Assembly (NCBI RefSeq): GCF_934294775.1
Contig: NZ_CAKRAH010000032.1
Location: forward strand, 1 to 29,142
Length of the DNA: 29,142 bases
Source: an uncultured Dorea sp.
Lineage (GTDB): Bacteria > Bacillota > Clostridia > Lachnospirales > Lachnospiraceae
Reading direction: 5' to 3'
How positions within the stretch are numbered: position 1 is the first letter of the stretch; each line of letters starts with the position of its first letter. The notes beneath the pieces were generated by a model. It ran no database searches. It had not been told where the DNA came from and saw only the letters and a list, made by a program, of their open reading frames with translations. Positions 6,060 through 12,590 of this stretch are shown here, piece by piece. Position numbers and translations under genes: made by a program.

Positions 6060-6089
6060 GAATACAAACGAATACAAATAAATACAAAA
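6060..6089 (+). repeat. Three 10-bp direct repeats at the transcription start
   Basis: gaatacaaac, gaatacaaat and aaatacaaaa follow one another with a 10-bp period, immediately after the -10 box. They share the GAATAC half-site of the palindrome at 6007-6032, so an RHH repressor could bind cooperatively across the whole region. Confidence 0.6.
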
Positions 6090-6105
6090 GAAAGGATGAT
6101 ACACA

Positions 6106-6292
6106 ATGGAAGATGTAAAAAATTTAGAAAAAGACTTAGAAGATTCAAAAATGACACTTTTTTGATGTATCAGTAAAGCTTGAAGAGCTTGGAACAGCAT
6201 TAAATGAGGTTCTAAACGATTATGACACTGACTTTGAATTGAATTACATGGACTTGGAAAATATGCAAAGGGTGATTGGAACAACAAGATAG
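6106..6292 (+). pseudogene. Small early ORF interrupted by a +1 shift in a T run
   Basis: An AAAGGATG ribosome site leads to ATG 6106, but the frame stops after 19 codons at TGA 6163-6165, directly after six Ts (6158-6163). One frame over, the sequence stays open to TAG 6290-6292 with sensible composition (DVSVKLEELGTALNEVLNDY). Removing one T would join them into a roughly 61-residue acidic, helical protein beginning MEDVKNLEKDLEDSKMTLFD. TTT-TGA with a following T run would also allow ribosomal +1 slippage with perfect re-pairing, but no stimulatory internal Shine-Dalgarno site is visible. A mutation or a homopolymer sequencing error is the simplest reading. Confidence 0.55.
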
Positions 6293-6405
6293 GAAAACAG
6301 TCATATAAAACACTTTATGAGCATGACAGGGTTATGCGGTTTGTTCGTACAGCAAAAATGTATTGTGAGCAGGCTCAGAAAATATGTGAAAATGTAGATT
6401 TATAA
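6276..6405 (+). pseudogene. Small ORF with unclear or shifted start
   Basis: The frame ending at TAA 6403-6405 encodes KQSYKTLYEHDRVMRFVRTA then KMYCEQAQKICENVDL, composition typical of a real small phage protein. It has no good start in its own frame except an internal ATG at 6334. An AAAGGG (6267-6272) precedes a TTG at 6276 in a different frame; deleting one A of the four at 6293-6296 would connect this start to the downstream frame as an about 42-residue protein. It may therefore carry a second single-base homopolymer insertion next to the one at 6158-6163. Confidence 0.35.
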
Positions 6406-6425
6406 AGGGGAAAAGGAGAATAACA

Positions 6426-6635
6426 ATGGCTAAATTAGATGTATTAAAGACAATTGAGAAAACAAGAGGGCATATAGTGAATAGATATGACGTATATCCG
6501 CAGGATTTAATGAAAGTTATGGAAAAATACGTACATCCATATAGTATAGCGTCAGCATCATTTGTGCTAGGCTATGCGCAGGGAATGAAAGCGGCTAAAG
6601 CGGAAGCAAGAAAACTGAAAAGTAAATTGAGATAG
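6426..6635 (+). CDS. Small phage-type protein of unknown function
   Basis: The 69-residue protein begins MAKLDVLKTIEKTRGHIVNR, has a hydrophobic/aromatic middle (HPYSIASASFVLGYAQGM) and a strongly basic helical tail (KAAKAEARKLKSKLR). An AAAAGGAG ribosome site gives good spacing to the ATG. It is 18 bp upstream of the integrase and almost certainly co-transcribed with it from the promoter at 6031-6059. The basic tail suggests DNA binding, possibly directionality or integrase regulation, but nothing in the sequence proves it. Confidence 0.65.
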   Translation: MAKLDVLKTIEKTRGHIVNRYDVYPQDLMKVMEKYVHPYSIASASFVLGYAQGMKAAKAEARKLKSKLR

Positions 6636-6653
6636 CAAGGAAGATGATGAACG

Positions 6654-7778
6654 ATGGCAGCAGATAAAAACGGTAAGAAATTACCTACAGGCATAAGAAA
6701 AAAGAGTGAAAACTCATATGAAGTCAGAGTAAAACATGATGGCAAGACGTATTATGAATATGCTTCAACGATTACCGAAGCAAAGAAGAAAAGAGTTGAT
6801 TTAAAATATCAGCTTACACATGGAACATATATCAAGCCTGCAACCTATACTTTTGATGAATGGTTTAATTTCTGGATTAAGAATTATAAAGAAAATTCTG
6901 TAAAAATAGGGACAATACAGACATACAAGAACTATTATAATTCATGTGTCAAAGAACGCTTTGGCGATGTAAAGATTGATAAAATCAAGGGTGCAGATAT
7001 CCAGGCATTTTATAACGATTTGACGAAGAAAGGGCGCAAATTATCAACAATTAAGGTTGTAAAGGCTTTTATGAGTAGTTGCCTTAAACAGGCGGTAAAA
7101 GATGAATTAATAGCAAGAAATCCATTTGACGCAACCAGTTTACCAAGAAAGGCAGGAGATACAAGGGGACGAACTGCAATGACAAGAGAAGAGCAGGAAT
7201 TATTTATGGAATATGCCAAAGAGAGCTTTTTATATAATTTGTTTGCTGTAATGCTTAGAACTGGAATGAGATCGGGAGAAGCTAGGGACTTACGGTGGAG
7301 TGATATTGATAAAAAGCAGAATGTAATTCATGTGACAAGAACTTTGCAGTATATTAACGGGGTTGGTTTTATTGACGATGCTCCAAAGACTAAAACATCA
7401 CTTAGAGACATCCCATTGACTGCGGACGTATTGAAATTACTGGAAAGTCAAAAGAATTACTGGGGGTTTAAGGTTGAAAAAATTGATAGGTATTTATTTT
7501 GCACAGAAGATGGGAGCCCGTTAAATACGCATCTATTACAGGCTGAAATTGATAGAGTAATAAGGCGAATTCATAAGGATGGAAAAGACTTTCCAAGAAT
7601 CACAAGTCACGTGTTCCGGCATACCTTTGCAACTAGAGCAATAGAAGCAGGGATGCAACCGCAGGTGCTAAAAACGATTATGGGACATAGTTCACTTGCA
7701 ATGACAATGGATTTATATAGCCATGTGTTGCCGGATACCAAAGCGGAAGAGATGCAGAAAATAGCAAATGTGTTTTAA
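6654..7778 (+). CDS. int: Tyrosine recombinase, phage integrase family
   Basis: The 374-residue protein has the full layout. An N-terminal AP2-like arm-binding domain (about 10-60: YEVRVKHDGKTYYEYASTI) is followed by a SAM-like core-binding domain (about 63-155: TFDEWFNFWIKNYKENSVKI). The catalytic domain (about 170-370) contains R206 (TGMRSGE), a lysine at 245 or 247, H319-x2-R322 (HVFRHTF), H345 (MGHSS) and the nucleophile Y355 (DLYSHV). All key residues are intact, so it should be active. It would integrate and, with the HTH protein at 1455-1652, excise the element by recombining the 18-bp cores. The N-terminal arm domain fits the paired CCACTTT sites near both ends. The gene is adjacent to attR and followed by a strong terminator. 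Confidence 0.95.
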   Translation: MAADKNGKKLPTGIRKKSENSYEVRVKHDGKTYYEYASTITEAKKKRVDLKYQLTHGTYIKPATYTFDEWFNFWIKNYKENSVKIGTIQTYKNYYNSCVKERFGDVKIDKIKGADIQAFYNDLTKKGRKLSTIKVVKAFMSSCLKQAVKDELIARNPFDATSLPRKAGDTRGRTAMTREEQELFMEYAKESFLYNLFAVMLRTGMRSGEARDLRWSDIDKKQNVIHVTRTLQYINGVGFIDDAPKTKTSLRDIPLTADVLKLLESQKNYWGFKVEKIDRYLFCTEDGSPLNTHLLQAEIDRVIRRIHKDGKDFPRITSHVFRHTFATRAIEAGMQPQVLKTIMGHSSLAMTMDLYSHVLPDTKAEEMQKIANVF

Positions 7779-7779
7779 T

Positions 7780-7808
7780 AAAGAGGTGGTTTCTTGCCAC
7801 CTCTTTTT
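7780..7808 (+). terminator. Terminator of the integrase operon
   Basis: AAAGAGGTGG (7780-7789) pairs with CCACCTCTTT (7797-7806) across a 7-nt loop, and the run of Ts continues to 7808. This is a strong intrinsic terminator starting one base after the integrase stop. Confidence 0.9.
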
Positions 7809-7833
7809 CATACTTAACGTAGCCGAATCAAGC

Positions 7834-7851
7834 CCACTTTATACCCACTTT
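7834..7851. repeat. Putative integrase arm-type sites, right end
   Basis: CCACTTT occurs at 7834-7840 and 7845-7851 (within cccacttt), an 11-bp period, about 100 bp inside the attR core. The motif, period and strand match the pair at 238-255 near attL. Confidence 0.5.
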
Positions 7852-7947
7852 TAGGCAAATAATGACGGATGATAATAAACTCTAAAATCATTGGAAACCT
7901 TGATTTTATAGGCTAAATGGGCGTTGACGGACATACACAAACATAAC

Positions 7948-9426
7948 TTAACGAAATACAGAGTTTTTTTCATACTTTGCTTCAAAAGTTGCCTGGATGG
8001 ACAGACGTTTGAATTGTTTGATATCTACGGAGCCGGTCATAACCGATACATGGGCCTGGCATCCTTTTAATTTTGGAAGCTGCTCCATGGCAAGTCTTGC
8101 ATCTTCATTCGTTGCGGCACTGACGGAAAGGGCAATCAGTACTTCATCTGTATGAAGACGAGGGTTACGGCTTCCGAGATACTGCGTCTTTAAGCTCTGG
8201 ATCGGTTCGATCGCCTGTGGAGAGATGATCTTCACACAGTGATCAATCCCTGCAAGTTCCTTAAGTGCGTTTAAAATAAGAGCAGAGCAAGCACCCAGAA
8301 GATCAGAAGTTTTTCCAGTAACAATTTTGCCGTCAGGAAGCTCTAAAGCAGCAGCAGGAGCACCAGTTTCGCTGGCTTTATTCAAAGCAGCATCAACGAC
8401 TGGTCTGTCGTGAACGGTGATACCAGCCTGATTCATCAGCATCTCGATCTTATAGGTCTCATCTTCAGAGCACGCTCCAAGAAGGAGTCTTCTGCGGGAG
8501 GCATAGTAACGGCGGATGATTTCCTGACGGGAGGCTTCCTTGCATGCTTCATCATCGCAGATACAGTTTCCGGCCATATTAACACCCATATCGGTTGGTG
8601 ACTTGTACGGGCTTTCTCCGTAAATGCGCTGGAACATGGCATTTAATACCGGGAAGATCTCGACGTCACGGTTGTAGTTGATCGTTGTCTCGCCGTATGC
8701 TTCAAGGTGGAACGGGTCGATCATGTTGATGTCATTTAAATCGGCTGTAGCAGCTTCATATGCCAGATTGACTGGATGTTTTAATGGGATATTCCAGATT
8801 GGAAATGTCTCAAATTTGGCATATCCGGCTTTGATGCCGCGTTTGTGTTCATGATATAACTGGGATAAGCAGACAGCCATTTTTCCACTACCAGGTCCTG
8901 GTGCAGTTACAACGACCAGTGGACGGCTTGTCTCGATATAGTCATTCTTTCCATAACCATCGTCACTGACGATAAATGGAACATTGGTCGGATAGCCTGG
9001 GATCAGGTAATGACGATAAACTTTGATACCGAGGTTTTCTAGACGTTTTTTAAATAATTCGGCACTTTCCTGAGCGTTGTATTTGGTGATTACTACACTT
9101 CCTACATAGAGTCCAAGGCCCTGATAAATCTGCATCAGGCGGATCACGTCAGAATCATAAGTGATGCCAAGGTCTCCGCGGATCTTGTTCTTTTCAATGT
9201 CTTCGGCGCTGATAACGATAACGATCTCTGCCTGGTCAGACAGTTCTCTTAACATGCGCAGTTTACTGTCCGGCTGAAATCCCGGAAGAACTCTGGAAGC
9301 ATGGAAATCATCGAAAAGCTTGCCACCAAATTCCAGATAAAGTTTGTTGTCAAATTGACCGATGCGTTCACGGATATGTTCGGACTGCATCTTCAGATAT
9401 TTTGCGTTGTCAAATCCAATTTTCAT
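7948..9426 (-). CDS. UPF0371 / DUF1846 family protein, 3' end altered by integration
   Basis: This 492-residue cytoplasmic protein belongs to the conserved DUF1846 family common in Firmicutes; its biochemical role is not established. It has a Rossmann-like N-terminal part, then a glycine-rich loop resembling a nucleotide-binding site (TAPGPGSGKMAV, about 174-186). The conserved block GYAKFETFPIWNIPLKHPVN follows. A Cys/Asp segment (GNCICDDEACKEAS) and a C-terminal region repeating alpha/beta motifs complete it. An AGAGGGA ribosome site precedes the ATG. The original C terminus, reconstructed across the left flank, would read SVFFNGKGV; integration replaces it with SVFR. The full length suggests that function is preserved. 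Without the element, its stop would lie 65 bp before pyrG. Confidence 0.9.
   Translation of the reverse strand: MKIGFDNAKYLKMQSEHIRERIGQFDNKLYLEFGGKLFDDFHASRVLPGFQPDSKLRMLRELSDQAEIVIVISAEDIEKNKIRGDLGITYDSDVIRLMQIYQGLGLYVGSVVITKYNAQESAELFKKRLENLGIKVYRHYLIPGYPTNVPFIVSDDGYGKNDYIETSRPLVVVTAPGPGSGKMAVCLSQLYHEHKRGIKAGYAKFETFPIWNIPLKHPVNLAYEAATADLNDINMIDPFHLEAYGETTINYNRDVEIFPVLNAMFQRIYGESPYKSPTDMGVNMAGNCICDDEACKEASRQEIIRRYYASRRRLLLGACSEDETYKIEMLMNQAGITVHDRPVVDAALNKASETGAPAAALELPDGKIVTGKTSDLLGACSALILNALKELAGIDHCVKIISPQAIEPIQSLKTQYLGSRNPRLHTDEVLIALSVSAATNEDARLAMEQLPKLKGCQAHVSVMTGSVDIKQFKRLSIQATFEAKYEKNSVFR
7954..7971. repeat. attR core, 18-bp direct repeat within the UPF0371 gene
   Basis: This copy is identical to 110-127. 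It covers the codons for EKNSVF near the C terminus of the UPF0371 protein. Element DNA to its left supplies a new CGT-TAA ending, so the gene stays intact but with an altered last residue and length. Confidence 0.85.
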
Positions 9427-9519
9427 GTGTTTATTCCCTCTGTTTGTAATTTTGATATTTATTATAAGTAAAAATAGAAAAGAAAATGTGCTATATGCAG
9501 CATAAGCATTTTCATTCCA

Positions 9520-9549
9520 AGTATACTACAATACAGAGGAAGTTTACAA
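9520..9549 (-). promoter_or_regulatory. Probable promoter of the UPF0371 gene
   Basis: On the minus strand, TTGTAA (9544-9549), an 18-bp spacer and TATACT (9520-9525) are close to consensus. This gives a leader of about 90 bases. The ftsH promoter starts 20 bp away on the other strand, so this is a compact divergent promoter pair. Confidence 0.45.
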
Positions 9550-9568
9550 TCTTTTCATAATGTTTTTA

Positions 9569-9597
9569 TTGATTTCTAACAAGGTGGTCTTTATAAT
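9569..9597 (+). promoter_or_regulatory. Promoter of ftsH
   Basis: TTGATT (9569-9574), a 17-bp spacer and a perfect TATAAT (9592-9597) precede the AGGAGG ribosome site and ATG 9622. No CtsR or HrcA-type heat-shock operator was recognised. Confidence 0.7.
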
Positions 9598-9621
9598 ATT
9601 TAGTTATACAGGAGGATTAAA

Positions 9622-11703
9622 ATGGATAACCAAAACAACAAAAATAACAAGAATAATAAGCAAAGTATTTCGTTTATTATACTGGTAACGGTGATTACCT
9701 CGATTCTGGTTATGGCTCTGTTTCAATTCCAGGGAATGACCTCTGCAAAAGAGATTACCTATAATAAATTTTTAAAGATGGTAGATGACGGCAAGGTTAA
9801 AAGAGTAGAGATCCAGAGTGATAAGATCATGATCACGACGAAGAAGGATGAAACCAGTGGAGTCGTACAGGAATATTATACCGGTGTTGTGAACGATGAC
9901 AAGCTGACAGAACGTCTGGAAGAAGCGGGTGTGGAATTCAATCAGAAGATTCCGGATACAACATCTGCAATGGCGATGAATGTCATCCTTACATTCCTGC
10001 CAATTGCATTCTTTGTAGGAATGATCATCTGGATGACCAAGAGAATGTCAAAAGGCGGCGGTATGATGGGCATTGGAAAGAGCAATGCCAAGATGTACGT
10101 AGAAAAGCAGACCGGTGTCACATTCAAGGATGTAGCCGGACAGGATGAAGCAAAAGAATCTTTACAGGAAGTCGTAGATTTCCTTCATAATCCGGGAAAA
10201 TATACCAGTGTAGGTGCAAAGCTTCCAAAGGGTGCACTTCTGGTAGGACCTCCGGGAACTGGTAAGACTCTTCTTGCCAAAGCAGTAGCGGGTGAAGCAA
10301 AGGTACCATTCTTCTCACTGAGTGGTTCCGCATTTGTGGAAATGTATGTCGGTGTCGGAGCGTCCAGAGTACGAGACCTGTTCAAGCAGGCACAGCAGAT
10401 GGCACCATGTATTATCTTCATTGACGAGATTGATGCGATCGGTAAGAGTCGTGACAATCAGATGGGCGGCAATGATGAGCGTGAACAGACACTGAATCAG
10501 CTGCTTGCCGAGATGGATGGTTTTGAAAGCAACAAGGGACTGGTTCTTCTGGCAGCTACCAATAGACCAGAGATCCTTGACCCTGCATTATTAAGACCGG
10601 GACGTTTTGACAGACGTATTGTAGTTGAAAAACCGGACCTGAAGGGAAGAGTAGATGTCCTGAAGGTACATTCCAAAGATGTGAAAATAGATGAGACGGT
10701 TAATCTGGAAGAGATTGCACTTGCAACATCAGGAGCCGTTGGTTCTGATCTTGCCAATATGATCAATGAAGCTGCAATTAATGCAGTAAAACATGGAAGA
10801 AACGCAGTCAGCCAGTCAGACCTGTTTGAAGCAGTGGAAGTCGTACTGGTTGGTAAAGAGAAGAAAGACCGCATCATGAGTCAGGAAGAAAGAAGAATTG
10901 TTTCTTATCATGAGGTGGGACACGCATTGGTCAGTGCATTGCAGAAAGATGCAGAACCGGTGCAGAAGATTACAATCGTACCACGTACGATGGGAGCGCT
11001 TGGTTATGTTATGCAGACTCCGGAAGAAGAGAAATATCTGAATACGAAAAAGGAACTTCAGGCTATGTTAGTCGGACTGCTTGCAGGGCGTGCGGCGGAG
11101 GAAGTCGTATTCGATACTGTCACAACAGGAGCTTCAAATGATATCGAAAAGGCAACAAGTGTAGCAAGAGCGATGATCACACAGTATGGTATGAGTGAGA
11201 AGTTCGGACTGATCGGTCTGGAATCCATTCAGAACCGTTATCTGGATGGACGTCCGGTAAGCAACTGCGGACAGCAGACAGCATCAGAGATTGATGAAGA
11301 AGTCATGAAGATGCTCAAAGATGCATACGAAGAAGCAAAACAGCTCTTAAGAGATCACAGAGTAGCGCTGGATAAGATTGCTGCTTTCCTGATTGAGAAA
11401 GAGACGATCACCGGAAAAGAATTTATGGAAATTTTCCATGAAGTAGAAGGCATCGATCCGGATGCACCGAAGAAAGAAAATATAAGAATCGGGATGAATC
11501 CGGTGGAAGGTGAAGGTTTTGTAATGAAATCTGCAGATGAAGGGCCGGTCAGAATCAATCATCCAGAAGAAGCTGTAACAGAAGAAGCTGTAACAGAAGA
11601 AGCTGTAACAGATGAAGCACCTGCAGAATATGAAGCTGCTACAGAAGAATCCGATCGCGATGAAAATGCAGGAACGGTAGAAGTGATGACAGATATTGAT
11701 TAA
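9622..11703 (+). CDS. ftsH: ATP-dependent zinc metalloprotease FtsH
   Basis: FtsH is a membrane-anchored AAA+ protease that degrades misfolded membrane proteins and regulatory proteins. This 693-residue protein has TM1 at about 17-37, an extracytoplasmic domain and TM2 at about 118-138. The AAA+ module carries Walker A GPPGTGKT (209-216), Walker B FIDEID (266-271) and the arginine-finger region RPGRFDRR (325-332). The pore loop reads MYVGVG rather than the commoner MFVGVG, keeping an aromatic residue. The zinc site is HEVGH (430-434). The last 80 residues are an acidic Glu/Ala/Thr-rich tail containing a triplicated EEAVT unit. AGGAGG precedes the ATG. The gene is monocistronic: its own promoter lies upstream and a strong terminator follows. 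Confidence 0.97.
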   Translation: MDNQNNKNNKNNKQSISFIILVTVITSILVMALFQFQGMTSAKEITYNKFLKMVDDGKVKRVEIQSDKIMITTKKDETSGVVQEYYTGVVNDDKLTERLEEAGVEFNQKIPDTTSAMAMNVILTFLPIAFFVGMIIWMTKRMSKGGGMMGIGKSNAKMYVEKQTGVTFKDVAGQDEAKESLQEVVDFLHNPGKYTSVGAKLPKGALLVGPPGTGKTLLAKAVAGEAKVPFFSLSGSAFVEMYVGVGASRVRDLFKQAQQMAPCIIFIDEIDAIGKSRDNQMGGNDEREQTLNQLLAEMDGFESNKGLVLLAATNRPEILDPALLRPGRFDRRIVVEKPDLKGRVDVLKVHSKDVKIDETVNLEEIALATSGAVGSDLANMINEAAINAVKHGRNAVSQSDLFEAVEVVLVGKEKKDRIMSQEERRIVSYHEVGHALVSALQKDAEPVQKITIVPRTMGALGYVMQTPEEEKYLNTKKELQAMLVGLLAGRAAEEVVFDTVTTGASNDIEKATSVARAMITQYGMSEKFGLIGLESIQNRYLDGRPVSNCGQQTASEIDEEVMKMLKDAYEEAKQLLRDHRVALDKIAAFLIEKETITGKEFMEIFHEVEGIDPDAPKKENIRIGMNPVEGEGFVMKSADEGPVRINHPEEAVTEEAVTEEAVTDEAPAEYEAATEESDRDENAGTVEVMTDID
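11566..11610 (+). repeat. Three perfect 15-bp tandem repeats in the ftsH tail
   Basis: The unit gaagaagctgtaaca occurs three times without change (11566-11580, 11581-11595, 11596-11610). It encodes repeated EEAVT in the acidic C-terminal tail. The period keeps the frame, and perfect identity suggests recent expansion and possible strain-to-strain length variation. Confidence 0.9.
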
Positions 11704-11758
11704 TAGCTGAGGCAGAGACTTCGCAATAAAAAGACACAGTTATTGAGAATGAATTATG

Positions 11759-11806
11759 AAAAGATACGGAAAAATCAATGAAAAGAGGATTCCGTATCTT
11801 TTTTTG
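11759..11806 (+). terminator. Terminator of ftsH
   Basis: AAAAGATACGGA (11759-11770) pairs with TCCGTATCTTTT (11791-11802), with a 20-nt loop and a continuing T run. It lies 56 bp after the ftsH stop. Confidence 0.85.
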
Positions 11807-11884
11807 CTTTTATGTTATATAATGAATTTCAGATTATGAAGAGTAATAAAATGATTTGATGTAAGAGAATTCAGGAGAAAGAGA

Positions 11885-12580
11885 ATGGAAGGAACACTAT
11901 TTGGAGTAGGAGTAGGTCCGGGAGATCCGGATCTTATGACATATAAGGCAGTAGAGACGATTGAAAGATGTCAGGTACTTGCAGTGCCGGCAAGGGGAAA
12001 AGAGCATGCAGTCAGTTATAAGATTGCAGCGGGTAAGGTAAAGCATATAGAAGAAAAAGAATGCCTGAACCTTGACACACCGATGACAAAAGACAGACAG
12101 ATACTGGAAGAAAATTATAAAAAAGCGGCAGAAAAGATTATAAATGAATTGAAAAAAGGAAAAGATGTGGCATATCTGACACTGGGGGATCCAACTGTTT
12201 ATTCTACATATATATATATTCATAGAATTGTGAAAGAAAAAGGATATCATGTGGAAATTATCAATGGAATCCCTTCGTTTTGTGCGTCTTTGGCAAGACT
12301 TGGAGACAGTCTGGCAGACCGCTGTGAACAATTGCATATTATTCCGTCCAGTTATGCAATAACGGAAGCTTTGGAATACCCGGGAACCAAGGTGTTGATG
12401 AAATCTGCTTCAAAGTTAGGAGAAGTAAAAGAAGAGCTTGTCAGGAATCATAGAGAAGCAGAAGTGAAGATGGTAGAAAACTGTGGGATGCCGGAAGAAC
12501 ATATATATGAAAACATAGATGAAATTCCGGAGACAGCCGGATATTATACATTGTTGGTTGTAAAAGAACCAAAAAAATAG
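11885..12580 (+). CDS. cbiL: Precorrin-2 / cobalt-factor II C20-methyltransferase
   Basis: The 231-residue enzyme methylates C-20 of precorrin-2 or cobalt-factor II with S-adenosylmethionine in corrin ring synthesis. The family signature GVGVGPGDPDLMTYKAVETI lies at about 7-26. The SAM-binding segment YLTLGDPTVYSTY (about 97-109) and the NGIPSFCASLARLG block (about 126-139) are both present. Length fits the CobI/CbiL family. In an anaerobe the oxygen-independent route is expected, hence cbiL, though cobI is often used. AGGAGA precedes the ATG. No other cobalamin gene is nearby; instead it lies 10 bp before uvrC and is probably co-transcribed with it. Confidence 0.88.
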   Translation: MEGTLFGVGVGPGDPDLMTYKAVETIERCQVLAVPARGKEHAVSYKIAAGKVKHIEEKECLNLDTPMTKDRQILEENYKKAAEKIINELKKGKDVAYLTLGDPTVYSTYIYIHRIVKEKGYHVEIINGIPSFCASLARLGDSLADRCEQLHIIPSSYAITEALEYPGTKVLMKSASKLGEVKEELVRNHREAEVKMVENCGMPEEHIYENIDEIPETAGYYTLLVVKEPKK

Positions 12581-12590
12581 GTGATAGTAT

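Larger units (their letters stand above)
110..7971. mobile_element. 7.8-kb integrated phage-like element (satellite or reduced prophage)
   Basis: The ends are defined by a perfect 18-bp direct repeat (aaatacagagtttttttc) at 110-127 and 7954-7971. Just inside each end lies a pair of CCACTTT motifs spaced 11 bp apart. The tyrosine integrase gene adjoins the right end. The content is phage-like: excisionase-type HTH, replisome organizer, HNH nuclease, sigma-like factor, Cys-rich small phage protein and RHH repressor. No packaging ATPase, capsid, portal, tail, holin or lysin gene is present, so the element cannot form particles alone. It could be a phage satellite, an integrative element lacking transfer genes, or a decayed prophage; the origin-like and cos-like features favour a satellite. 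Confidence 0.85.

Noticed and set aside
5994..6287. A 97-codon minus-strand frame over the RHH control region
   Set aside because: It covers promoters, operators and the small plus-strand ORFs, and has no ribosome site or recognisable motif.
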